From GWF2-33-9 sp964500435 (GTDB lineage: Bacteria > Bacteroidota > Ignavibacteria > Kapaibacteriales > UBA2268), in assembly GCA_964500435.1 (NCBI GenBank), contig CAZCNL010000007.1, positions 62,001 through 126,000 on the forward strand: a stretch of 64,000 nucleotides of DNA. Reading direction: 5' to 3'. Below are positions 54,847 through 62,991 of the stretch, in pieces. The notes beneath the pieces were generated by a model that saw nothing but the letters and a program-made list of their open reading frames with translations, was not told the DNA's origin and did no database searches. Every line of letters starts with the position of its first letter. Position 1 is the first letter of the stretch. A program made the translations under genes and the position numbers.

Positions 54847-55614
54847 TTATTTTTGATAAATTAAAGGTTTACATCCGCATTGTTGCTGTATAATTTGTTT
54901 TGCGGCTTCTGCAGATTCCATCGAAGAATAATTGCCAATTACAACTGCATATTTTTTTGTTCCATCGACAACTTTTTCTTCGATTGTAGTGCGTAATCTT
55001 TGTTTCAAAAACTTTTCTTTTTCAGCTTCTGCTGCTTCGAGTGTTGTATAAATTCCAACCTGCAACCCATATGTTTTGTTTGTTGATTTGGGATTTTCGT
55101 CTGCAACTTGTTCTTTCTTTTCATCATTTTTAGTTGCTTTGCTCGTTTGGTCGACTTGTTCTACTTCCTTTTCTTTCTTATTCTTAGCAGCAGCAATACT
55201 TTTGGCGGTGCGAACAACATCCGTAGCAGGTGATAAAAATTCACTTGTTGGATATCGTTTCCTGAAATTGTTTAATTCATATTCAGCTTTTTCTACGTCA
55301 CCTTTTACTGCATAATATTCAAGCAATCTCCAATATGCATCATCAGCCCATTGGCTTTCTGGATATTTTTGTATAATTTCTTTATAAATATCAACTGCTC
55401 GGTCTGCATCTTCAAGAACAACAGCGAGTAATAACTTTACTCCTGGGTCATTTGGGTATTCCACAATTAAATCTGGCAACGCACCTCTTACTTCATTCAT
55501 TTTCCCTTGTGCGTATTGTTGTAAATATTCTGTTACTATTTTATCTTGCGAAAATGAAAAAGCTGTGAATACAAAAAATAGAACTGCTGTCAATTTGATT
55601 AAATTATGTTTCAT
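54847..55614 (-). CDS. Secreted SPOR-domain protein with tetratricopeptide-like helices
   Basis: A 255-residue exported protein. Signal peptide about 1-22 (TAFSFSQ). A TPR-like helical region (about 25-140) includes IIQKYPESQWADDAYWRLLEYY and AEYELNNFRKRYPTSEF, similar to YbgF/BamD repeats. After a charged linker (Lys/Glu/Asp), the C-terminal 75 residues form a SPOR domain (YGLQVGIYTTLEAAEAEKE and YAVVIGNYSSMESAEAAKQ), which binds denuded peptidoglycan at division sites. The start is ATG 55614; the longer ORF starts upstream without a signal peptide. It lies 46 bases upstream of rnpB. Confidence 0.88.
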   Translation of the reverse strand: MKHNLIKLTAVLFFVFTAFSFSQDKIVTEYLQQYAQGKMNEVRGALPDLIVEYPNDPGVKLLLAVVLEDADRAVDIYKEIIQKYPESQWADDAYWRLLEYYAVKGDVEKAEYELNNFRKRYPTSEFLSPATDVVRTAKSIAAAKNKKEKEVEQVDQTSKATKNDEKKEQVADENPKSTNKTYGLQVGIYTTLEAAEAEKEKFLKQRLRTTIEEKVVDGTKKYAVVIGNYSSMESAEAAKQIIQQQCGCKPLIYQK

Positions 55615-55717
55615 ATTTACCATTTTTGAATTAGTAAAATTAAAAAAAAAATTACAATTATTCAAATATTTCTCGAAATTAATTCAAATAACTTAACATT
55701 TGTTTGTTTATTTCGAC

Positions 55718-57256
55718 TTATTTTTTTACATAATGTGAGCCACGGTTTACTCGGTCTTCTATTGCAAAATTTGTAACGGCATATGCTGTTGTTACTCCAT
55801 TTCTCAATTGAATAATTTCACGGCTCATCTTTGCTTTTCTGTAAAAATCTTCGATTTCGTTTTGTAAATGTCGTAAAGTTTGTTGCGCTCTGTGCATCCT
55901 TTGTCGTGTGCGAATTAATCCAACATAATTCCACATTGTATTTTTTATTGTAAGCCAATCTTGTGCAATTAAAGCGTTATCTATTTCTTCTGTTTCATCT
56001 TGCCAATCGTTAATTTCAGGGGAATATTCATCTTCTTTTGAGAGTTTCGACACTTCTTTCCCAGCGACATATCCCCAAGTCAATGCTTCCAAAAGTGAGG
56101 TTGATGCTAACCGATTTGCTCCGTGAACTCCTGTGCAAGAAACTTCTCCAACTGCATATAGTCTTTGCAATGAAGTTCGCCCTCTTAAACTCACTCCAAT
56201 TCCACCGCAGGAGTAATGTGCAGCAGGGACAACTGGAATGGGTTCTTTTGTCATATCTATTCCGTATTTCAATAGATATTCATTAATAGTTGGAAATCTG
56301 TTAACAATCCAATCGCTATCTAAATGCCGAACGTCTAAATAAACACAAGGATGATTTGTTTCAAGCATTACTTCATATATTTCACGTGCCACAATATCTC
56401 TTGGTGCAAGCTCTTTTTGTTCGTAGTTTTGCATAAAACGACGTCCATTTTTATCAATTAATATTGCTCCTTCACCTCGAAGTGATTCTGATACTAAAAA
56501 TCTATCGTGTTCGGTATATATTGTTGTTGGATGGAATTGAATATAGTGCATATTTAACATTCTTGCACCTGCTCTGTATGCTAAAGCAAAGCCATCGCCT
56601 GTCGATTCTTCGGGGTTTGTTGTGTTTATATAAATTTGACCTAATCCACCAGTTGCTAGAATTGTATTATTTGCAAAAATTGGAAATACTTCTCCACTAA
56701 GATTATTCAAAATAAAAGCTCCGAAACAAGCTGGCTTTTTGTATATATCTAATGGATTTAAGGAGTGATGCGATAAAGTTAATAAGTCTATTGCGGTATG
56801 GTTTGTTAATATTTCGATATTTTTATTGTTTAATAAATATGGAATAATTGCTTCATGGATTGCTTTTCCGGTCTTATCTTTCGAATGTATTATTCTTCTA
56901 ACTGAATGTGCCCCTTCTTCTGTGAAATCCAAATGTTCTTTGTCATAATCAAACGAGACATTATATTTATCAATTAAAATTTCTTGAACTAATTGAGGTC
57001 CTAATTTAACCAATTGGTCAACTGCAGGCTCCCAAGAAGCACCATCTCCGGCAAGTAAAATATCGCTTTTAAGCTTTTCGGGTGAATCATCATCACCTCG
57101 GAAAATAATACCACCTTGAGCCCAAGGAGTGCTACCGCTCATTATTTCATTTGTTTTTGTTACAACAATAACTTTGCGACCAGCGTCGGCAGCAGTAAGT
57201 GCTGCTATTATTCCTGCTAATCCACTTCCTATTACTAATACTTCAGTTGTTTTCAT
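55718..57256 (-). CDS. nadB: L-aspartate oxidase
   Basis: A 512-residue flavoenzyme that oxidises aspartate to iminoaspartate for de novo NAD synthesis. The FAD-binding GSGLAGIIAALTAADAGRKV lies at 9-28, followed by GSTPWAQGGI. The substrate-site TGGLGQIYINTTNPEESTGDG comes next, then HYIQFHPT, VVPAAHYSCGGIGV and NRLASTSLLEALTWG. It ends with the helical C-domain with RTRQRMHRA. The length is typical. nadA and nadC are not adjacent. Confidence 0.95.
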   Translation of the reverse strand: MKTTEVLVIGSGLAGIIAALTAADAGRKVIVVTKTNEIMSGSTPWAQGGIIFRGDDDSPEKLKSDILLAGDGASWEPAVDQLVKLGPQLVQEILIDKYNVSFDYDKEHLDFTEEGAHSVRRIIHSKDKTGKAIHEAIIPYLLNNKNIEILTNHTAIDLLTLSHHSLNPLDIYKKPACFGAFILNNLSGEVFPIFANNTILATGGLGQIYINTTNPEESTGDGFALAYRAGARMLNMHYIQFHPTTIYTEHDRFLVSESLRGEGAILIDKNGRRFMQNYEQKELAPRDIVAREIYEVMLETNHPCVYLDVRHLDSDWIVNRFPTINEYLLKYGIDMTKEPIPVVPAAHYSCGGIGVSLRGRTSLQRLYAVGEVSCTGVHGANRLASTSLLEALTWGYVAGKEVSKLSKEDEYSPEINDWQDETEEIDNALIAQDWLTIKNTMWNYVGLIRTRQRMHRAQQTLRHLQNEIEDFYRKAKMSREIIQLRNGVTTAYAVTNFAIEDRVNRGSHYVKK

Positions 57257-57384
57257 TATATGCGATGTGTGAAAATTTATAACTTTTAAACGATTTTCAT
57301 ATTAAAAAAGTATAGTTTCAATAAATATCTCATTTTTTACATAAAAAATCTTTTAAAATAATATTTTATTGAGTAATTTTTCTA

Positions 57385-57424
57385 AAATAAAAACACCCCA
57401 AAAGTAATTTTTGCTTTTGGGGTG
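57385..57424 (-). terminator. Intrinsic terminator after the small winged-helix gene
   Basis: Perfect 11-bp stem CACCCCAAAAG (57394-57404) with CTTTTGGGGTG (57414-57424), followed on minus by a T-rich run. It is 36 bases past the small-gene stop. Confidence 0.85.
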
Positions 57425-57459
57425 GAATTTTATTCAAATTAAGAATTTGAAGTATTTCA

Positions 57460-57639
57460 TTAACTTTTTGGTTGCCAATAGCAACGAACTGGCGATTCGA
57501 TTAGTCCTTCTGTTTTAAGTTTTTTCATTACTTTTTCGACTTCTTTTTTATCAAGTTGAGTTGCTTGGGCAATTTCCCCGTTGCTCATTGGCTTGCCTGC
57601 CTTTTTCATTGCATCCAAAATTAATTCTTTTGAATCCAT
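57460..57639 (-). CDS. Small winged-helix-turn-helix DNA-binding protein (59 aa)
   Basis: A 59-residue protein not long enough for a length-filtered ORF list. Translation gives MDSKELILDAMKKAGKP, then NGEIAQATQLDKKEVEKVMKKL and EGLIESPVRCYWQPKS. The first two helices and EGLIESP wing read as a MarR/ArsR-like winged helix, and the last part RCYWQPK is a recurring end of small regulators of this type. AAAGG is 7 bases before ATG 57639, and a strong terminator follows. It lies 55 bases downstream of the VPS10-like gene on the same strand. Its targets are unknown. Confidence 0.8.
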   Translation of the reverse strand: MDSKELILDAMKKAGKPMSNGEIAQATQLDKKEVEKVMKKLKTEGLIESPVRCYWQPKS

Positions 57640-57694
57640 TTTAAACCTTTCATTTTTTAAAATATTTAATTATAACGAATTAATTTAATAATTA

Positions 57695-60600
57695 TCAATC
57701 CCAAATTGGTTCACGACCTGGCGTCCAAGGTGCTCCAATTTTTTGTAATTCGTTTTGAATTGGTATTATTTCATTATTAATCATTGTCTTGAAATCATTC
57801 AAGAAGCCTTTAAGCTGCTTGCTAACAATATCGTAATTCATTTTTGCTGTGTTGGTTGGTGCTGAATCGATATCCCACACAACCCAAGTAATATAGCCCA
57901 TTCTATCATTAATTGATGGAGTTTGGTTTTCATTGCGTTTTTCGATTGTCGAGTTTCCAAATAAAGTTATTCGCAAAGTTTCGAGCTTATATTCAATTGT
58001 TCTTATTTTTTCAAGCAGTTTAATATCGACGTTTGGAGTATTTTTCACAGCGGATTTCATTAATTGAACTTTCTTATATACATCGTTGAAATACTCATTT
58101 GACGCAGAAACAGCTTGCATCAGTTTACCAACTTTTGTTTGGAAATCAACTAAATCTTTGCGATTAGCAACAGGTAAAGTTGAATTTTTAAGATGTTTAA
58201 CTTCAAATTCAACTGGTCCTGATATTTGAGTTATCACCCCATCAATATTTTTACTTAATGTAACTTTATATTTTCCAGGTAAAACTGGAAATCCTGAATT
58301 TTTATTTGGATTTGTATTTTCTTTTACTGGGTTTAAGTTTGGATATCTCAAATCCCAATTTATTCGGTTGATACCAGGGCGTGCTGGTGCTGTTAATGTA
58401 CGAACTAAATTATTATTAGAATCATATACATTGAAAATTAGTTCAGGTTTTTGTTCGATATCTTCTTTCCAAAGCTCATCCAATGATGGATAAGGCGAAG
58501 GCTCGTTTTTATCTGCATATTCTTTCTCTGTTTTTAATCTATTATCTCTTTTTGTTTTATAACCTTCTTTTATATAATATGTGAAAATTGCACCGAACGG
58601 TGGATTATCAGCACGATAAAATGAAGAACCATATGCATCTTTGCTTCGTGAATCGTCCATTACATACATTCTTGCATCTTTCACGGGGAAAAGATATGCT
58701 TCTTTTTCTAAATTTTCTTTTGTTAAATTTCTAAGAGGTGAGTAATTATCTAAAATGTAAATGCCACGACCAAATGTACCTACAATTAAATCATTTTCAC
58801 GCTTTTGAATGTCTAAATCACGGACATTGATTGTTGGGAAATTTCCAGTTAATTGAATCCATTTTTCACCACCGTTATTTGAAAAATATAATCCAAATTC
58901 AGTACCAACAAAAAGCAAGTTTGAATCAACAAAATCTTCAGCTATAGTATATACTGTCCCTCTTTCAGGTAAATTTGAAGAAATCGATACCCAAGTTTTA
59001 CCTTTATCATTGCTTTTAAAAACATATGGTTTGAAATCGCCTGTTTTATGATTATCATAAGTTGCATAAACAACATTCTCGTTGAATTGTGATGGGAAAA
59101 TATCGCTAACATAAATTAATTCGGGCAAACCATTGATTTTTTCGTATTTGCTCCAAGTTTTTCCATCGTCCTCAGTTACTTGAATTAATCCATCGTCGGT
59201 TCCAACGTAAATCATTCCCTTTTTCACTGGTGACTCTGCCAAGGAAACAATATTGCCATAAAGTGAAGTTGATGCATTTTTTGCAACAGCATCTGCATTC
59301 CACAGTTTTCCCATAACTTTTAGTAAATTTCTGTCCTTTTGTCTCGTTAAATCAGGACTAATTTGCTCCCAAGTATCACCTCTATCAGTAGATTTGAAAA
59401 CAACGTTAGCGGCAATATATAAAGTTTTATTATCGTGTGGGCTGATAATGAATGGGCAATCCCAATTCCAACGAACCATTTCGCCTTCTTTTGGTTGAGG
59501 TTGTATGAATTTCAACTCGCCATTTCTTCTGTCAAATCGACCAATTCCACCATATTGGAATTCGGAATAAACAATGTTAGGGTCGACAGGGTCGATTTGG
59601 CTTTCGTATCCATCTCCACCAATTGTTTGGAACCAATCATCATTTAAAATTCCACCGTTATTATTTGTTTGTGATGGTCCACCCCAAGAATTATTATCTT
59701 GTGTTCCACCATAAACATAATAAAATGGTTCAGAATTATCTGCTTGAATCCTGTAAAATTGTCCAACTGGTAAATGCCCAAACCATCTCCAATTTTGTCC
59801 ACCATCATAAGTTTCATAAATACCACCATCACCTCCGATTAGAAAATGGTCTAACAAATCTTTATCAACCCAAAAAGCATGGTCATCGACATGTCTATAT
59901 TTCAAGCCCATTCTATTGAATGTTGCTCCACCATCAAAAGAATAAACTGTATATGTATCAGGCATATAAATTTTATCGGGATTGAATGGATCGCAAAATA
60001 TTTCTTGATAATATTGAGCAGACACAGATTTCCAAGGATTTCGCTTTTCCCAGCTGCCGCCTCTATCTGTTGAACGGAATAATCCACCACTTTCACCTGA
60101 AGTTTCGACAAGAGCATAAACAATATCGGGATTTGCAGGTGATACTGCTATTCCTATTCTACCAATATCGCCGCTGGGGAGTCCATTTGTCAGCTTTTGC
60201 CACGTCTTTCCACCATCAGTTGTTTTTTGTAAACTCCCTTCTGGTCCACCATCAATTAAAGTCCATACAGTTCGTGCTCTTTGATAAGTTGTTGCATATA
60301 TTTCATCTGGATTTCGTGGGTCAAAAGCTATATCAGAAACACCTGTATAATCGCTAATTTTCAATACGGCTTCCCACGTTTTCCCACCATCAGTTGTTTT
60401 ATATAAGCCTCGGTCGCCACCAGGTGCCCAAAGAGGTCCTTGAGCAGCTACATAAACTACATTTGAATTTCTTGGGTCAACTAATATTTTACCAATATGC
60501 TCGGAATTTTTCAATCCCATATTTTGCCATGTTTTGCCGTCATCAATAGACTTATAAACGCCATCTCCATAAGCTACACTTCGCTGACTATTATTTTCTC

Positions 60601-60967
60601 CTGTACCAACCCAAACAATATGCGGGTTACTTGGGTCAATTGAAATACATCCAATAGAAAAAGAACCTTGACCTTCGAAAATTGGTTCAAAGGTGATTCC
60701 TGCGTTTGTTGTTTTCCAAACTCCACCAGAAGCAACGGCAATGTACCATATTGCTTTATTTTGTGGATGAACAACTATATCTACGATACGTCCCGAAATT
60801 GCTCCAGGTCCTATCAAACGTAACTTTAAGCCTGAAACTACGGAGCTTGTAAGCAATTCTTTGTCTTTTTTGGTTTTTTCGTCCGGATTTTCCTTCTTTG
60901 CTATTACTGGGCTTACAATAAGTCCTAATAAAACAAAAAAGGAGATGATGCGTTGAAATTTATTCAT
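57695..60967 (-). CDS. Secreted sortilin/VPS10-type beta-propeller protein
   Basis: A 1090-residue exported protein. Signal peptide about 1-23. From about 45 to 720 it carries at least nine Asp-box/BNR units, such as SIDDGKTWQ, TTDGGKTWE, STDRGGSWE, STDRGDTWE, EDDGKTWSK and NNGGEKWIQ, giving a ten-bladed VPS10/sortilin-like propeller. A C-terminal helical and beta region (about 780-1090) ends WTPGREPIWD, as in the conserved bacterial family annotated as glycosyl hydrolase. Enzymatic activity is not shown. AAGGAG precedes ATG 60967. No T9SS sorting domain is evident. Confidence 0.85.
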   Translation of the reverse strand: MNKFQRIISFFVLLGLIVSPVIAKKENPDEKTKKDKELLTSSVVSGLKLRLIGPGAISGRIVDIVVHPQNKAIWYIAVASGGVWKTTNAGITFEPIFEGQGSFSIGCISIDPSNPHIVWVGTGENNSQRSVAYGDGVYKSIDDGKTWQNMGLKNSEHIGKILVDPRNSNVVYVAAQGPLWAPGGDRGLYKTTDGGKTWEAVLKISDYTGVSDIAFDPRNPDEIYATTYQRARTVWTLIDGGPEGSLQKTTDGGKTWQKLTNGLPSGDIGRIGIAVSPANPDIVYALVETSGESGGLFRSTDRGGSWEKRNPWKSVSAQYYQEIFCDPFNPDKIYMPDTYTVYSFDGGATFNRMGLKYRHVDDHAFWVDKDLLDHFLIGGDGGIYETYDGGQNWRWFGHLPVGQFYRIQADNSEPFYYVYGGTQDNNSWGGPSQTNNNGGILNDDWFQTIGGDGYESQIDPVDPNIVYSEFQYGGIGRFDRRNGELKFIQPQPKEGEMVRWNWDCPFIISPHDNKTLYIAANVVFKSTDRGDTWEQISPDLTRQKDRNLLKVMGKLWNADAVAKNASTSLYGNIVSLAESPVKKGMIYVGTDDGLIQVTEDDGKTWSKYEKINGLPELIYVSDIFPSQFNENVVYATYDNHKTGDFKPYVFKSNDKGKTWVSISSNLPERGTVYTIAEDFVDSNLLFVGTEFGLYFSNNGGEKWIQLTGNFPTINVRDLDIQKRENDLIVGTFGRGIYILDNYSPLRNLTKENLEKEAYLFPVKDARMYVMDDSRSKDAYGSSFYRADNPPFGAIFTYYIKEGYKTKRDNRLKTEKEYADKNEPSPYPSLDELWKEDIEQKPELIFNVYDSNNNLVRTLTAPARPGINRINWDLRYPNLNPVKENTNPNKNSGFPVLPGKYKVTLSKNIDGVITQISGPVEFEVKHLKNSTLPVANRKDLVDFQTKVGKLMQAVSASNEYFNDVYKKVQLMKSAVKNTPNVDIKLLEKIRTIEYKLETLRITLFGNSTIEKRNENQTPSINDRMGYITWVVWDIDSAPTNTAKMNYDIVSKQLKGFLNDFKTMINNEIIPIQNELQKIGAPWTPGREPIWD

Positions 60968-61035
60968 CTTTTCTCCTTTTAAACTTTTATGGTAAAAATG
61001 TTTTTATATTTTTAATTATTTTTATTACATTGATT

Positions 61036-61329
61036 TCAAAAGTATTTATTCGTTTGGATTTTAACAATTTTCGTTTTTTCACATCCATTTACTATTTCTC
61101 CGAAAAATTTCATTATTCCAAAAGACAAAGTTAAGGAAATTAAAATTGTTATAATAATTTTTATGTTATCTTTTTTTAATAATATTTTGATACCAAATAA
61201 TATCAATGTCAAACTAATGAAATAAACGTAATCTATATTATTAAATACAAATAAATCAAATTTATAAAGCAGGCTTATTATTCCAATTGAAATTAAGAAC
61301 AAACCCCAAAAGACAACCCTACTATTCAT
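61036..61329 (-). CDS. Small membrane protein, LiaI/LiaF-like transmembrane domain
   Basis: A 97-residue membrane protein with three to four hydrophobic helices (about 5-24, 32-50, 55-80). WGLFLISIGIISLL and YFISLTLILFGIKILL repeat the pattern of the LiaF transmembrane domain (DUF5668). The C-terminal 15 residues are soluble (CEKTKIVKIQTNKYF). It overlaps the PspC gene by 8 bases, so the two are translated together, a pairing that fits envelope-stress modules. Confidence 0.75.
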   Translation of the reverse strand: MNSRVVFWGLFLISIGIISLLYKFDLFVFNNIDYVYFISLTLILFGIKILLKKDNIKIIITILISLTLSFGIMKFFGEIVNGCEKTKIVKIQTNKYF

Positions 61330-61777
61330 TTTGCACCTTATTTTTGAGATTTGATATAATTAAAAAGACGCCAATTGATATCAAAACAATACTCCAGACA
61401 TAATCAAAATCAAAATATGGGATTAAATTATCAAGCAGAATTACTATTCCAATGAAAATCAAAACAAAACCACCGAATACTTTTGTTCGTGATGTAACAA
61501 GGTCTTCTTTTGAATTATCATTTTCGTTGAAAATTGCACTTTGAGCAGATGTTGCTTGTCCAGTGCTTGTAGCAAAGTTATTGAAATACATTTCGTATGG
61601 TTCAAGTGGTGTGATTATCCATAAAATTAGATAAGCGATTATGCCGATACCACCTGTAAATAAAGTTATTACAAATAATAAACGAATAAAGACTGGATCG
61701 ATGTCAAAGTATTCGCCTATTCCTCTTGCAACACCTGCAATAACTTTCTTGTCTCTTTTTCTATATAATGTATTCAT
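61322..61777 (-). CDS. PspC-domain membrane protein
   Basis: A 151-residue protein with the PspC domain at 1-60: LYRKRDKKVIAGVARGIGEYFDIDPVFIRLLFVI, then GGIGIIAYLILWIITP. Two further membrane helices lie at about 103-118 and 126-142, of LiaF type. PspC proteins take part in phage-shock/envelope-stress responses at the inner membrane. No pspA or sensor gene is adjacent. AAAGGA precedes ATG 61777. It is the first gene of a two-gene unit with the LiaF-like gene. Confidence 0.9.
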   Translation of the reverse strand: MNTLYRKRDKKVIAGVARGIGEYFDIDPVFIRLLFVITLFTGGIGIIAYLILWIITPLEPYEMYFNNFATSTGQATSAQSAIFNENDNSKEDLVTSRTKVFGGFVLIFIGIVILLDNLIPYFDFDYVWSIVLISIGVFLIISNLKNKVQNE

Positions 61778-61884
61778 TTCAAATTTCCTTTTTAATTTTA
61801 TTACGATAAAAAATTATAATATGTTGCAATTTTAATTTATTTTTTGTTTTAACTACATTTTCTTAATTTTGAAAAAAATGAAAT

Positions 61885-62628
61885 ATGAAAAAATTCCTAC
61901 TAATAATATTTTTGCTGCTCTCTATTCAAGAAATGCAATCACAAACTCAAGGTGCAAAATTTTCATTTAATTTATCTCAAGACCCAGTTTTTGGATTGAT
62001 TCCAACTGCAAAAATCTGCTTACCAATAAATAACGACTCGCAATTATTGTTTTACGGAAAAATATGGGAAAGCAAAGAAGTAACCGATACACTTGGGAAC
62101 ATAGTAGCTTCACCTGAATTTGGCGTTGGCATTGTTTTGCCATTTTTCGAAAAGAAATTGCAACTTACACCATATCTCGGAATCGGAAATGGCAATTATC
62201 ATTCAGGTGGTGGCAATAGTGTTTTCTTAGATTATTTATCAATCGGACTTTATGCGAATTTATTTAATTTTAATAAATTATCAATTAATTCTGAATTTAA
62301 TGGACGTTTTTATATACGCAATGCAGCATATATACGTCCAAAAATTAATGAATTTCAATGGCAAATAAACCCAGAATATAACTTCTACAATGAGCATAAA
62401 ATTGGTATTTTCCTCTCACAGTATATTTTACACAAAAAATATTGGGCATCTTCTGCTACTTTTACCCAATTTTTTTGGACAGGATTATCTTATCGAATAA
62501 GCATTCCTCAAGCATACTTGTGGTTCTCGGCTGGAATAGATTTAGTTGATTATTTCGATAGTGGTGTTTCGAGTCAAAACAAACAATTAAAAGATTTTTA
62601 CAAATTAATGATTAATTTTAATTTATAA
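61885..62628 (+). CDS. Secreted outer-membrane-like beta protein, unknown function
   Basis: A 247-residue exported protein that I do not recognise. The signal peptide covers about 1-20 (IQEMQSQ). The rest is rich in amphipathic strands with aromatic girdles, such as LTPYLGIGNGNYHSGGG, LSIGLYANLFNF and YLWFSAGIDLVDYFD, ending LMINFNL, consistent with a small outer-membrane barrel. A TAATTTTG box ends at 61871, 14 bases before the ATG, with a TTG 17 bases upstream of it, so a short leader is likely. It is divergent from the PspC gene. Confidence 0.6.
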   Translation: MKKFLLIIFLLLSIQEMQSQTQGAKFSFNLSQDPVFGLIPTAKICLPINNDSQLLFYGKIWESKEVTDTLGNIVASPEFGVGIVLPFFEKKLQLTPYLGIGNGNYHSGGGNSVFLDYLSIGLYANLFNFNKLSINSEFNGRFYIRNAAYIRPKINEFQWQINPEYNFYNEHKIGIFLSQYILHKKYWASSATFTQFFWTGLSYRISIPQAYLWFSAGIDLVDYFDSGVSSQNKQLKDFYKLMINFNL

Positions 62629-62710
62629 TTCATTAATATTTATAATTTATAATTCATTGAAAAATCATATAAACAATTCTGACTAAGATTGAGAATTAAT
62701 CATCAATTTT

Positions 62711-62741
62711 TTTGTCAATTCATTTTTTTTTATTAATTTTG
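62711..62741 (+). promoter_or_regulatory. Bacteroidetes-type promoter of the initiator tRNA gene
   Basis: TTTG (62711-62714), exactly 19 bases, then TAATTTTG (62734-62741). The tRNA begins at 62755, so transcription would start just upstream, near 62748. Confidence 0.6.
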
Positions 62742-62754
62742 TAATACATAAAAT

Positions 62755-62827
62755 CGCAGAGAGGAGCAATTGGCAGCTCGTCGGGCTCATAACCCGAAGG
62801 TTGCAGGTTCGAGTCCTGCCTCTGCTA
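62755..62827 (+). tRNA. Initiator tRNA-fMet (CAT)
   Basis: A 73-base cloverleaf with anticodon CAT at 62788-62790. Initiator hallmarks: three stacked G-C pairs in the anticodon stem (TCGGG/CCCGA), A11:U24 in the D stem (GAGC/GCTC), and a non-Watson-Crick 1:72 pair, here C1 with T72. Acceptor CGCAGAG (62755-62761) pairs with CTCTGCT (62820-62826) except position 1. Position 8 is A rather than the near-universal U. CCA is not encoded (TACTAC follows). It is followed by a terminator at 62832. Confidence 0.93.
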
Positions 62828-62831
62828 CTAC

Positions 62832-62870
62832 AAATCCCAAAACTAAAACAAATGTTTTGGGATTTTTTTT
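62832..62870 (+). terminator. Intrinsic terminator of the tRNA-fMet transcript
   Basis: AAATCCCAAAAC (62832-62843) pairs with GTTTTGGGATTT (62854-62865), followed by T-run. Confidence 0.9.
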
Positions 62871-62952
62871 ATTTCGAATATTTACATTTTCATTGAATAA
62901 GTAGTTACATAAAAATTCAATACCTTAATAAATATATTATTTTACTAATTCT

Positions 62953-62967
62953 TGGCACAATTATTGT
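62953..62967 (+). promoter_or_regulatory. Sigma-54-like -24/-12 sequence before the last gene
   Basis: TTGGCAC then, after five bases, TTGT: the GG at 62954-62955 and GT at 62966-62967 are ten bases apart, the spacing of -24/-12 sigma-54 promoters (GG-N10-GC). The last base is T rather than C, so this is a near match only. It lies 25 bases before the ATG at 62992. Confidence 0.25.
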
Positions 62968-62991
62968 TATTTTCTTAAAAAAAGGAAAAAA

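Noticed and set aside
59435..60357. Several ORFs on both strands inside the VPS10-like gene
   Set aside because: Shadows of its Asp-box repeats; sequence is rich in His, Tyr, Leu in a way typical of wrong-frame translation.
62618..62660. Two copies of ATTTATAATTCATT
   Set aside because: A short AT-rich direct repeat next to a stop codon; no sign of a mobile element or attachment site.
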